The notes under the pieces are model-generated. The model did no database searches. It saw only the letters and a program-made list of their open reading frames with translations, and was not told the DNA's origin. A stretch of 64,000 bases of DNA, from the NCBI GenBank assembly GCA_051294375.1, contig CM119267.1:429523-493522 (forward strand), given 5' to 3'. Origin of the DNA: Paraspadella gotoi. Its lineage: Eukaryota; Chaetognatha. Position 1 is the stretch's first letter; each line of letters starts with the position of its first letter. The position numbers were made by a program, and so were the translations under genes. Of the stretch, positions 23,490 through 35,109 are shown piece after piece.

Positions 23490-24928
23490 TTCGCAGTGGA
23501 AACTTTTTTTTCTCTAACTATGGCTTTAAAAGATCGTGTTTGCCTCCATCGTCGTAATTCTGGTGTCTCTATAATATTGTTTTTCTCTGGTAACTTTGAT
23601 CAACCAGAAGGAACCACGTGGTTTCACGGGTTCCTTAAACTAACTTTAATACAGTTTAACAATGTATTTAACTAGCTTAATATTGTAAATTTTTTTCCAA
23701 AAAAAATAAATAATCACATCGAAAATAATGCGTATAATTTAATAAGTCAGATTATGTCACCTTTACAGCGGTCGCATCTTAATAAATTAAGACGAGCAAA
23801 GTTCGATAATAACGAGCGGGCAACAATCCGCTTTGTATTTAGTATCAGACATCGTGGCTTAATAATTTCAAATGACAAAAATTCATACCTCAGGGGATTG
23901 GGTAGTAGCTGGGAAGACGATTACCAATAGCATTTCTTTCATGTACATTGTACAAGTTGCAAAAATTACTAAATTTTGTGGCGTTTTTGAGCAACCGTAC
24001 GAAACTCATTAATGTAGCTGAAAAAAATTTACTGTCAAACCAAACTTAATAAATTGGAAAAAAAATTATGGAATTCAGGTTTTTGTTTTTTTTTCATTGA
24101 AAAGAGATCTATCCGATTCGACTAGTATTGATAAGACTAGTTTAATATTTCAAAATCTTGCAATGTAACGTGACAATTGACCGAGTGCCCATGAGCCTCT
24201 TTGAATTTTATGGTTGCAAAGTTTTTCTCTTCAATTTCGTTCTCCTTTCACACATTTAGGAAGATTTTATCAGTTTTAATTCAATAAAACTTTTTATTTA
24301 AATAAACCTACAAAGCATAATCAGCAAAAGAAACTGGCCGTTAAACGATATTAAATTACATTAAATATCACGCTGTAAGAATCCTCGAGCAATGCTATGA
24401 AAGAAGGGGGAGAATAAAATTAACCATGAATGAAAAAAGCTAAATTATTTCGGCAGATACAGTATGAGGAGGAATATTTCATATCTTTTTACTGGGCGAG
24501 CGCCTAATTTCTTTAAAATTGTTTATTTATCAATTAATTATGGAAAATTCATAAAAAAAACCATTGCCACATTGTAGAATATCTCGAATTATTATCTTAA
24601 GTTTTTTCTTACCACTATTATTATTTAAATCAAAAACCCATTTATTATGCGAATTTATTTTGACTTTACGACTTAACGGCCAACGTTATGAATTTTAACG
24701 TTAAAAATAAACATGAATATTGGAAAAAATTTTTTTTTAAAATTTTATACTTAATAATCCAATCTCATACGTTAATTAGCAGGAAATTAGAAATGGAAAA
24801 AAGGAAATAAAGTTACAAAAGTCTTTTTCTTCGTCAAGATTCGACCTGAACTCACATTGTTCAAACAAAACGGTTTAACAATTTATCGATTTATTTTTTA
24901 AATCCTGCAACGACTCCATTATTTTTTT
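23490..24928. other. Gene-free AT-rich interval
   Basis: Lies between the KASH-like gene start and the SNX27 stop codon, both on the minus strand. It should hold the SNX27 3' UTR and the KASH-like promoter. No other signal seen. Confidence 0.45.
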
Positions 24929-27900
24929 TCAAAAACTGGGGATTTCGTTGACGGAAGTAGATTTGGCGATGGAGTTGGCGCCGGTTTGTGGGCGTGGCCT
25001 AGTAACGGGGCGGTTCCGACGATCCTCCTCGTCGTCCCCGATCGAAGGAAGCGCGCCTTCGGGACCGTCCGATGTCATGGGCGTGACGGGCGCCGAGACG
25101 CTTGTCCGCGACGAGACGCCCGTGTCGCCGCCGCCGTTGAGGCACCAAGTGAGTTCCTCCAATATCTTGTCGAAACAATCGTAGAGAAAATGGTAGAATG
25201 GAGTGTAGAGTCGCACCCAGCGGGATCTGAGAGGTTGGTGAGAGAGCGGGAAATCATTAACATGAAATCGAAACGAATTCGCCCAAAAACTGAATCTTAC
25301 TTTTTGTTGGGTCTGGAGTATTCGAAGCAGAAGGCTGGGGTCGGTGCGGAGGAGTCGGCGACGCCGCCGCCGCCGCCGATGGCGCCTTCGCTCTCGTCGA
25401 CGGATCCGTCGGGGCCGAACTGGTGGGTACGGTCGGCGACCACCTCGTACGCTTTGATGTCCGTCCATGCAAAGTCGATCGTTTGAGCCTAAGGAGAACA
25501 GAGATGCGGAGGTTTAGGTTCATCGAAATTTGTAGTAAATAATAGAATCAACTGAAGAATGAGATGTCAATTTTAAAATAAAACTAAGTAATGCAGTTAT
25601 AACTAGAAAGTCGCGGAAAACGTGGAACTAAAAAACGCTTTGGAAAGTGATCATCACGTTTTTTTTTTTTAAATTTTAAACTAGACACTCGAATCTCAAA
25701 AAGCGATTGGTATTTCACCTCGAGTATTCCCGAGGGAGTGCACGCTTGAAGCCGGAAAAAGGAGGGAGAGACGGAGGGCATGACATGACCGTCTTTGCGA
25801 GAGTCGCAAGGGCATTGAGGGAAAACGATGGCGTTGTATCCCTGGCAACGATGGAAGATGCGAAACAAATATTTGAAAATGTTACAATCAATATAAATAT
25901 TATCAATTCATTGAATTAACGAGATATCTTGCACAGACTTTCAACTGACTTTCAACAGTCTATAGCTTTTTTTTAATTCCTTGAGCACTGAACATCCTTA
26001 TCAAAGTGTTTTGAATTATTTAGTGGTAATATTGGATAAAAGTATAGGGTAACTCCTTTAAGTCATAGTCTTATCTCATTGCACATTGCAATGCACAATA
26101 CACGAATTACATACACATCTCCAAAATTCAACAATTACGCGAGTTGAAATAAAAACCAAAAAAAAAATGGTAAGGCCTTTAAAGAAACGGTGTACTCACT
26201 TGACAGTTGCGGACGGATCTTAAGTAAGCGAGAAAGTCGCCCTTCTCTTGAAAGTGTTTGAGTTGAATAGAGTTTTCGCCGATTTGAATGTTGCCCAATC
26301 GGACTTGGTCCACCGCGTGGTGGTACAGGTATTCCAACGCAATGGCTGACGGATTTTAAAGAAATTATCACTAAATTATATTTATGTTTATAATTATCTG
26401 TAGTTAAGAACTTGAGTTAAAATCTAAGTAAAGGCATCATTCAATGAACACGCAACGTTAAGAACAAAACTCTCTCCTAACCTGAAGTCATAAGCACGGC
26501 TTCGAGCTTGAGAGAGAAAACCCATTTCTTAAGGAGGATGCAGGTGGGCGCGGCGGTGGAGTAGTTGGCGACGTAGATGGCGTGGGGAATTTCGTCGACG
26601 CCCAACTTGCGGTCGAATCGAGGATCGAGGGACTCGAAGAGGGCGAAGTGGGAGGCGACCGAGGCGGGGATTCGGATCTGGGGAAGGGTTGAGGATTGGG
26701 GATTGAGTCAGGGACAAAAAAGAATTTGGATTTAATAAAATCAAATTATTGATACGAAGTATTTGATGTAATTGTACAACATTCTCACACTGTTTATAGT
26801 ATTCTAATTACAAGCCGAAGAGTTTTAAAATAGAAATGAGTCGAATGTCATCTTCCTTGGTTTTATTCTTCAAGATATTTTGATAAAAATCTTAATGTCT
26901 GATGTTTTGATGCAAGAGAACAGTAGAATTCGTGGAGAAAGAGTCAAGAGTGAGGCCCATAACAGAATTTTAGGTAAGTGATTAAAAAAATAACTTAACG
27001 ACGCTTTAACATGATAATCGTTTCTCAACACTTGCCTCCCTAAATTTCCCAAATCACCAGCCACTTTTTCCTTCTAAATGCGTCGAAACATTAAGTGATT
27101 AACTGCTTACGAGACGTAACAAAATGTGAGATTCTACTATTCCTTAGGTCCTATCTAACCTTATCCATGACGGTGCGATAAACTTGCTGCGTGGTCCAGT
27201 TTCGATGCACGATGACTGATATGATTTTGTGATTCGGCGCCATCACCTTAAGTTCCACCTGATTAGAGACGGATCCTTCGTCGTCTTCGGTCGGCGCCAA
27301 GAACTCTTGCATCAACTGTTTCGAGAAAGAAGACCGGAAAGTTAAAAGAGAGTGACACCTGACGAGTGAATGGCAAACCTCGCATTCGGCAATGGCCCGG
27401 AAAGAGCATATTTTCTCCATGTACTGCTCGAGACCGCGCCGCCGAGCGTCGAGTTGCTGTTCGGAGAGGCTAAACGGCCACTTGCCGGGAATTTTGGCGA
27501 AGTTAAAACCGGGTAAATCCCGTTTGAGGGCCTGATTTTGATAAAAATGATGGTATTATTACTAATATTGGTACGAAGACGAGTTTAACAAGAGATTGTG
27601 GCGGTATATTCACACCGCCTCACGTCCACCATCCGTCAGCCAAATCCATTGGCTCAGAGGGGGAACACACCATCCCAGGCGTAGTGTTCCATCCACAGTC
27701 CTAACGACTTCCCTCTGCGTTGGCAAAGCGAGACCGTCCTAGGGTAACCGCGCCAGTGACTGGAGGCGTCACTGAGGGTCGGAAGCCCCCAAAGCCAACA
27801 GTGAGATGCATCACAGGCAACCCGGTTGTTGCCATAAGATAATTATAAAATTTGTGGAACCAATTATCCAAGATGTTATTGTCTGTTCTGAATCAACCAT

Positions 27901-29553
27901 TGTGAATTCGAAATAGAACGCATATTATCTAAGCTTGCAGGCGAGTTGAAATAGTAAGCGGGATTATAATTATATACTGACTTGATGTAGAACGTCGAAC
28001 TCTCGATATCTTCGCGAACACAAGTGACGTCCGGCCATGTGGACGTTGAAGACGACGAATCGCTCGCCGCCCTTCTCCACGGTCGTCCAGTCGGGAATGG
28101 TGATCGGTAGCGATCTGAGGAGATTTTAAATACCATGAATATAACCTAAATTGCAATTTAAAATAATTTATCTAAAAATTTTTTTTTCTGTGGATCCGGC
28201 GCTAAGTGGGCTTCTTTAACCCTTCTAGCAGCCATGAAACGGGTTCTGGGCCGTTCTCACGCTTCCTGAAGGGTAGGTACCGGGTTCCTAGTGGTCATGA
28301 GCTTAGGGCTTTACCCAATGAGGCACCGGATCACAACTGAGGAATATGTGTGAGGAACCTAGGTAATGCCCCCTCCTCCAGCCGCGGCCTGTCTTCCTGT
28401 AAAAACGCCTGACCCAAAACTCAAATCGCCCCGCGGAGAAAAAAACGGTTCGTATGGAAGCGTTGGGGGAGAGAGTGCCTCTTATCTCTAAGGCGAAGGA
28501 TCAAAGGGTTTGGAACTTCCGTGGGCGTTTAAAATACGAAAGGCAGTTTTTTAAGTCTATGCCACAGTGCCACACGAGCTTACATATTGCCCAAACTCAC
28601 CTTTTCTCGGAATAATCGATGACGCCTCCATTTCCGTTTTCGGGCGAAACGTAACCGGCGTCGTCCGTGGGCTCGAGCCGTTCCGCCTCCTGAGGATAAT
28701 TCATAATTGGGTTAGCGTTGGATTCAAAATAAACATTAGACATCAATAATATTAATCACTAATCGGGGTAATGATTATCGTGACTCTGACTTGTCGACTG
28801 ACGGAGATGACGGTGAGCGCGAGGGAGTCGCCGCCGCTTTTGATGAGATCGACGACCTGCTTGTGAGTCGCGCCCTCCACCGTTACCCCGTTCACCTCCA
28901 AGATTCTGTCGCCTGAAAAGGGAGACGATTTTCCGATTTTATAAAGTGGTAAGCAGGTTAACAACTTAACATACTATGGCAAATGGGGGGACATGTGTGA
29001 TGCCTGGGGCGTGAGGGGTCTCACGGTTAGTGAACGAGTACTAAGAGTCCAAGCCAATAGGACGAGCTGAGTTTCACCAAGCTATACGGGAGGCGAATTT
29101 AGGATTCGCCAAAATACATGATTAAATAGAGAAAGTTTGAATTGGAAGCACAAAGTGTGTGTTGCTATGAAATTGGTACAAATCATGTAAAATTATGCAT
29201 TCATTTAAAAACGAGGATTTAAAACGCCCGTACCTTTGAGAATGCCGGCTTTGGCAGCGGCGCCTCCCTCGAGTACTGCGCTGACGTGTTGTAGCGGGGC
29301 GTAGAGTTCCCCGTTGATGCTCTTCAGTTGACCACCTTCGCTGACCTAAATAGGAATGGGGGTTAGAGAAAATAACCCGCCACTCAACATACTCCCCAAC
29401 CTCCTTCATTACCTGGCCCCTGACGTTAAAGCCGAAGCCGGTCTCGCTCTTGTGAATAGTGACGAGTCTCGGTTGTCCGTACATCACCATGGGCGAACTG
29501 GCGAACGACGCCGAGGGAGAGAGGTACGGGCGCTCGTCGTCCGAGTCGGTCAT
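24929..29553 (-). CDS. SNX27: Sorting nexin 27 (PDZ-PX-FERM-like), twelve exons
   Basis: Exons: 29553-29413, 29345-29234, 28912-28791, 28689-28601, 28114-27982, 27531-27379, 27315-27160, 26677-26482, 26345-26200, 25841-25719, 25488-25301, 25226-24929. All phases agree, giving 618 residues (about 540 in vertebrates). Residues ~28-123 are a PDZ domain with the carboxylate-binding loop GFGFNV and [23 protein letters not shown] domain follows (~155-265: [31 protein letters not shown]). The FERM-like module has HFALFESL, the second lobe, and [20 protein letters not shown]. By family it sits on early endosomes, binds cargo C-termini through PDZ, PI3P through PX, and works with retromer in recycling to the plasma membrane. 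Extra length comes from a Gly-rich insert in the third FERM lobe and a ~60-residue tail. Confidence 0.95.
27600..27832 (-). repeat. SINE-like dispersed repeat, copy 2 (SNX27 intron 5)
   Basis: Reverse-complement match to 22,768-22,915 over about 150 bp. It extends further to a terminal inverted hairpin GGCGGTGTGAATATACCGCC on the minus strand. More GC-rich than the surrounding intron. Confidence 0.75.
28190..28560. repeat. GC-rich insertion in SNX27 intron 4
   Basis: About 370 bp of sequence unlike the AT-rich intron around it, including GGTACCGGGTTCCTAGTGGT and GGAACCTAGGTAATGCCCC. A similar AACCTAGGCAATGCCC string is found at about 58,052-58,067. Probably a transposon-derived fragment; class unknown. 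Confidence 0.45.
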
Positions 29554-30328
29554 CTTCCAAATTTGTTCGCTTGTTCCTTAGTTTGTGTTCGCACGAGTAT
29601 CAAATTAATAATATTTCACCCGTCATAACGTGAGGAAAATGATGCATCGGATTTCAGTTGGAGGAATTCCCAACGTCCCGCATGATTTTTTGTTGTTAAA
29701 AGCAAATTTTTTTAGCGTTTCTACGTGTCACTCAGAGGGAAGACAATCAAAAATGGAATGTACGCGATTTCATCCTGGCTTCGCAAAATTACAAGCTCTA
29801 AAGTTGAATTTCTATAATAAAGATTGTAACAAGTGAATAATAAATAAATAACAAAATGTTTTCGGTCTTGTTAATCGCTTCTAACAAAGAAATTACATTG
29901 ACGTGTGAATAGATCAAGAACTCGAAAGAAAAATAAAAACGGTACGACGTGTACGTATATAAAAGAGTACTAGGTAGTTCTCCCAGAAATATCAAACATT
30001 TTTAAAAGTTCTAGGTTCTAGCAAAGTTTCTTATGCCAAATTTAGTTGAGAAAACGAATATCACCATAAAAAATTTTCCCGGTTGCTCTTTATGGATTTT
30101 CATGATCGATGAATTATTGACTCATCGAATATAATCGTAAAAATTTCAATTTCTTTTTAAGAACGAGGCTCCGATCACAGAATCACTTAATTAGTCCTCC
30201 ACACTCTTATTTCCAGTTTCCACGCCTCCGTGAAACTTGAGCCGAAAATTGTGATTGTAATTGTAATGCTTCTTGATGAATCGCGGTTCTGTGAAGAGTT
30301 AAAGTCAATTTCGTCATCTCGCTTTCTC
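29554..30328. other. Gene-free interval between SNX27 and RNase H1
   Basis: AT-rich. Upstream of the SNX27 start and downstream of the RNase H1 stop; presumably holds the promoter and 3' UTR. No distinctive motif. Confidence 0.45.
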
Positions 30329-31391
30329 CTATTCATATTCGTCCATCACAGATTGTTGCGACTCTAATTTTCTGTAAAAGTCCATGAGAGATCCTTGCTT
30401 AGCTAGTTCGTCGGCCCGAGTGTTTCCGAGAATGCCCGTGTGACCCGGGACGTGTTGCCATGTCACGTCCATCTCGCGACTCAAAACGTAAAGAAACAAA
30501 AACTGTCTCCTCTGCTTGACCAGAGTCCCGTCCGCCTTTTTCCAATCGGTTCGCATCCATTTCTGAATTTGGGGATCGAGTCATAGATTTATCATTATTA
30601 TTTATTTATTTATTATTTATTTATTTATATTTATTTATTTTTATAGATTTAAATTAGTCTTATCTCGACCGTACGATCTTCATAGCTGTAGACTTATCCA
30701 ATATCCATCCCTGTTCACCTTGATCCAACAGGACATTCCTTGTACCAAAAATTTGGAATCTGATCGGACAATGAGCCTTTGCAATCCTTCCGAACGCGCC
30801 TTAATTAGTTGATTAAGACAATTTTTATTACGAGTATCAATGAGAAGACTTGTTTTTATGCGATCGGAAAGACATAAATTTTCCATCGCCTTTATTAAGA
30901 AAATTAACAATCTTCCCTTACTTGTTTGAGCGCCGCGATGGCCGCTTCCATTTCGGCGTCGTTGTGAGAGGTCTCGGTGTCGTCTTCCACGCCGAAAGAC
31001 ACTGGACGCCCCAAGTTGCGGGCGTCGTCTTCTCCCCAGTAGACGCCGATGCCCGCTACGTTCGTTCCCATTTTAAGCTGGCGACTTCCGTCAATGTATA
31101 CCGTCTAACAAGCTGAAGAATCTTAAGTCCTCTACTAATACTATTCTTTTTTAAATTTGACAAGAATAAACTTTAAATTACAGGAATTCCCGGCATCTCC
31201 GGGATCGACGACGTCTCCGTCATCCATTCGTCATGGGCGTGGACCGAACTCGACGACGCCACTACCAGCCCGAAGCCGCGATGAAAATCCATGCCGGCGC
31301 TGGACGCGGAGTTTGGCGCTGAAGACGGTCTTAAGCGCGAAGCCCCCGCCCGACGCCGAAGGAAACGTCCTAATCTCAGAGTTTTTAACAT
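30329..31391 (-). CDS. RNASEH1: Ribonuclease H1 with mitochondrial-type presequence, four exons
   Basis: Exons: 31391-31182, 31104-30922, 30799-30719, 30562-30329, phases agree, 235 residues. The RNase H fold carries the four acidic catalytic residues in the usual contexts: D in VYIDGS, E in NDAEMEAAIAAL, D in IVRSDSKF and D in GNTRADELAKQG. The handle loop CWIKKWMRTDWKKADG and the VPGHTG motif are also present. It should cleave RNA in RNA:DNA hybrids. The first ~40 residues (MLKTLRLGRFLRRRAGASRL) are basic and amphipathic, typical of a mitochondrial presequence. No N-terminal hybrid-binding domain is visible in the ~70 residues before the catalytic domain. ATG at 31,391 was chosen because no ATG lies further upstream in frame before the splice-acceptor-like sequence TTTTTGACAG. 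Confidence 0.93.
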
Positions 31392-31719
31392 AATCTCTGT
31401 CAAAAATATTTTATAAACAAAGATACTAAATTACAAAATCACAAGAAAAAAATCCAAAAGGTGATTTTTACATCCGATAAAAATACTAATCTACATAATT
31501 TTTATACTGATAATGATTGTTAAATGACTGGCTAAAATATTAATCGGTTAATAATTATCAATGTAGCCATGAAAAATATAAGAATCTCGATATTTAAGAA
31601 GTAAGATATATCACATGTCATCTACAGAGACCAATAAACACACAGAATCGTCGCAACAAACGTCACAAAACGACCCATACGAAACAAATCACACTTGAGA
31701 AACAGCTTCGGTCCCGCAG

Positions 31720-31935
31720 TCACATTACGCTGCATACGTAGCAGTATGTCTTTCCATAGTTGCCGGCGATGGCCTCCGAGGCTTCATCGTCCTCGAAGAC
31801 TTTCCGCTTGGGGTCGCGGCGTCCGTCGGGATCGTCCGACTCTCCGGCGTCGGTACTCGGCGGCGTCGATGAGGCGTGGAAGGCGCCCCCGTGGATCCTC
31901 GGATCAGGGCGCGGGGCCGTCTCTTTCGATGCCAT
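31720..31935 (-). CDS. Small single-exon protein with C-terminal CaaX box
   Basis: A 71-residue reading frame from ATG at 31,935 with GC-rich codon use like its neighbours. It is hydrophilic (Pro/Ser/Asp-rich, then KRKVFEDDEASEAIAGNYGK) and ends YCYVCSVM. The last four residues CSVM fit a farnesylation CaaX box (Cys, two aliphatic or small residues, Met). I do not recognise the family. It sits in a tight same-strand run: 155 bp downstream of the GTF2H5 stop and 328 bp upstream of the RNase H1 start. It could be a genuine small lipid-anchored protein or a chance reading frame. Codon use and position favour a gene. Confidence 0.6.
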   Translation of the reverse strand: MASKETAPRPDPRIHGGAFHASSTPPSTDAGESDDPDGRRDPKRKVFEDDEASEAIAGNYGKTYCYVCSVM

Positions 31936-32090
31936 TTTTGAGATTTCGTTAAGAAGAGGGGGTGTTTGACGCCCGAATTTGCGAGACGGAGCGATGGAAA
32001 CGAGGAGCGAGACAGAGACGAAAAAAGAATTTCTAATTTAAGCTCAAGTCCTTCCGAGTCTAAACTCCTTTAATCACTTAGTTCAAAGGG

Positions 32091-32384
32091 TCAGTCGTTC
32101 AAGACCGAGAAGTAGAGTTTGTCCATGAGTCCGTCGATCTTTTCTTGCAGAACTGGAACAATCTCTTCTTCGATGAAAAGATGCGTCTCGTCTAGATCCT
32201 GACATTTTTTACAATATTGATTAGTTAAATCTTACTGCATTTATTCAAAATATTAATCAATTGCAGGGGTTTCGACCTGAATGATGAAGGTTCGTCCCAA
32301 CTGCTTGGTTTCGTCGAGGTGGAGCAGGAATTGTCGCATGGCCGGGTCGCACTCAACCATAACTCCTTTCATCACATTCACCAT
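32091..32384 (-). CDS. GTF2H5: TFIIH subunit TTDA / Tfb5
   Basis: Two exons, 32384-32277 and 32198-32091, phase 0, giving exactly 71 residues, the length of the human protein. The sequence starts [20 protein letters not shown] and continues [16 protein letters not shown], then [20 protein letters not shown] and a helix ending YFSVLND. It closely follows the TTDA family throughout. It is the smallest core subunit of TFIIH, where it stabilises p52 and stimulates the XPB ATPase in nucleotide excision repair and transcription. It is the first gene of the compact minus-strand run. Confidence 0.96.
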
Positions 32385-35109
32385 CTTCGCCTTTTATGTC
32401 CGGACCATCCAAGATCATTTAACTTCTAGAAATCGTTATTATTAACAATAAATAAATAATAGCATAAAATCATAACACTGCTTAGTAGTTCACGCCGTGC
32501 AATAACTTCTCTAATTTTTTAAATGAAATTTTAAGGGATTCGTGGTTGAAATTATCAATGTGCTCCACATTGTGGTGGGAACAATGTGGTCATAGCCACA
32601 GATTGGTAAAATTCCATTTTGGTTCTAATTCACAACATCCTTATCAAATGGTAGATCCAAAGACTCACAAATCGTGATATCTGTGTTTAAACTTTATTAC
32701 GTCGTCACAAGGATTTACCGTTTATTTATGATCTTTTCTCACATTCGTCATCGTCGTGATTCAGTTATTTTGTCGAAATTCCGTATTTTTCAGTATTATT
32801 CATTGCGTTCTGATCCTTACGTTTTCTTTATATAATTCATTGTAATTCTTTTAAATGTTTAAATAATGATTTTTGATATTATTTGTGTTACTATTTGAAT
32901 ATCTTTATGCTTTCATTATTTTATTAAGGATTTTGTATTCTATGGCCTCCAGGGTCGGCCAGATTCAGATTAAATAAAAAATTATTTTTATACACGAGGA
33001 TAAAATAAAAGAAATGATATCTGCATTGGTGAGTCCCTTTTATTTATTTCCATAGATTTAAAACGAGGAAATCCGGGTGGATTATCGATGCTGCTGGTGT
33101 TGCTGGTAGTGGTATTGATGATGTTGCTGGTGTGTTTGTTGTTAGATCCAGAGACTCGCGACATCGACTGATCGAGTGGGACGTCTCCAATTCCAGATAT
33201 CAGCAAATCATTATCCACGTCAATTGCCCAGTTCACTTTATTTTCCTTTATATATTATTAAGTTTATATTACCTTCGTCTTTGTTTTATCGATGTGATTA
33301 ATTTTAAAACGAAGTTCCGTCTGGATTAGACTGGTTGTGTAGCTGTGGATGTACTTGCTCTTGTAGGCAAAAACGAGTATAATATTTATTATTATCAGAA
33401 GAAGAAAAATACGAAAAATGTCCAAAAAACGCCCTTAGAATTAAAGATAAACGTAGTTTTACTTTCCTGTATTCATTACTAAATTTATTATTGCTTGCAA
33501 ATTCTTCTCACGTCTCTGATCCGATTCTGGCTTATAATAGTACTATAAAACTAAAATCAAAATGGACAGGGTAGGAAAACTTTAGTCTTGATGTCTACTT
33601 TCAGGTAGAAGAATTTTTTGAAAAAAATTCAATTTTAACAGCTTTTTTGTTGCTATCAAAAATACTATATTATAATATAAGGATAACAATTTTTTTAATC
33701 AATCTTGATTGATTTTGATGGATTCTGATAGAGAACAAAAAGTTAAATAAAAAAAATAATTACAACTTTTAAAAATTCTTACATTTTCTCAGTCAAAATT
33801 TAGAAAAACTGATAAAATTATTGAAAGATGATGATAAATAATAATTTTTAATAGTTTTTCTATTTTTCAACTTCCACTTATGAGCAGAATATAAAATAAA
33901 CAACTTTTAAAATAGACAACTTTTTGCAAGCTACCTGAATCTGATCTTAAAAATAAAAAAATCTTAAAAAAATTGTTAGCCATTCCTATATATAAATAAA
34001 TATTAAAAAATTAATATATAGGTTATAGAGTCATATTAAAATTTTTTTGTCTATCTTAATTTTTAAAAAAATGTATAAATTTTCGTTTGAGCAGGTGCTC
34101 AATTAAATTTTTTGACCCAACTTACTGAGATAGGCCACCCCTACTTATAGGTTCGATTCCTCCGCGACGATTGATATTTTTTAAAAGATAAATTCTATTA
34201 AGTAAATAAAGAAAGATCACAATCGCTAAATGTTATTGAAAAAGACGTAATAAAGTCTTTTGTCTGGCACCAAAACTCCAGCCATGATCTCGATGATATA
34301 AAACGACGATGTGATTAATTATTCCAAATTAAATATTACAAAAAGGTATGAGAAAGTGTGGTTTGTATATATTTTGATCCAGGGGTTGTCTTGGGGGGAG
34401 GAGACCGTGGTCGTCGTCGACACTGTGGTCGAGTCTCGAGTCTCGAGTCCCGAGATCATCATCATCATCATCATCATCATGATGACGACGAGACTCGTTT
34501 TCGGGATCAAAGCAAAACCAAAGGGTTTGGAGGCTCAGACCACCTATCCAAACTTTATTTGTTTTCTATTGTTTTTATTTGTTTTGTTTTTTTTTTATCA
34601 TTTTTTTTTTAATATTACGGGCATTAATAAACTGAGAAGGTCGTGTTTTTGTAATAATTCAAATGCAGTCCACCACGTTAGTATCCATTGGGTTTAACTT
34701 TAAGTTTTCGTGTTTTAAATAACCGTTGTTTTTTTTTTTAAATTTGAAAAATAACAATAATTTATTATTTTCTATGTTGTTTGCGCGTATTTCAATACTT
34801 TTTTTTTTTAATACTCAGAATATAACAAGCGTTGACGTTTATAGCCAAAAGTATCTGAGATCTTTTAATTTCGCGATCATTTCAGGTTCCTATTTAATGA
34901 AAAGTTATTTTAATCGAAGTAATAAATTTAGTATGGATATTGGATAAGAAATACTGTCCCAGGTCTCTTTTTAAATTAATTTAACTAAAATTAAATGTCT
35001 CTTCAACAATTTATTGGCCTTTTTTATTCCGGTTACCAGAATTTTTTGAAGTCTTTCGGAAAAAAACTTTGCCTACTTTAAGAAGGTCTTTGACCCGTAT
35101 CCTAAAGAG
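32385..35109. other. Divergent intergenic region between GTF2H5 and WASL
   Basis: 2.7 kb, very AT-rich. It contains a diverged copy of the 54/57-kb inverted-repeat family (about 32,640-32,965) and an (ATC)n/(GTC)n patch near 34,455-34,490. An 82-residue minus-strand frame at 32,988-33,236 is Ser/Asn/Thr-rich without family resemblance. Promoters of both flanking genes should lie here. Confidence 0.45.
32640..32965 (+). repeat. Diverged copy of the long inverted-repeat family
   Basis: It shares TAGATCCAAAGACTC, AATCGTGATATCTG, GTCACAAGGATTTA and the 3' segment ATTATTTTATTAAG, in the same order as the right arm at 56,910-58,044. The copy is more diverged and lacks the solo LTR. Confidence 0.65.

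Noticed and set aside
30719-30910. Longer RNase H1 exon 3
   Set aside because: It would insert ~35 residues into the fold. The acceptor at 30,800 gives an uninterrupted family match (AALKQ-ARSEGLQRLIV).
32988-33236. 82-residue minus-strand frame
   Set aside because: Ser/Asn/Thr-rich from ATC-type repeats, AT-rich codons and no family resemblance.
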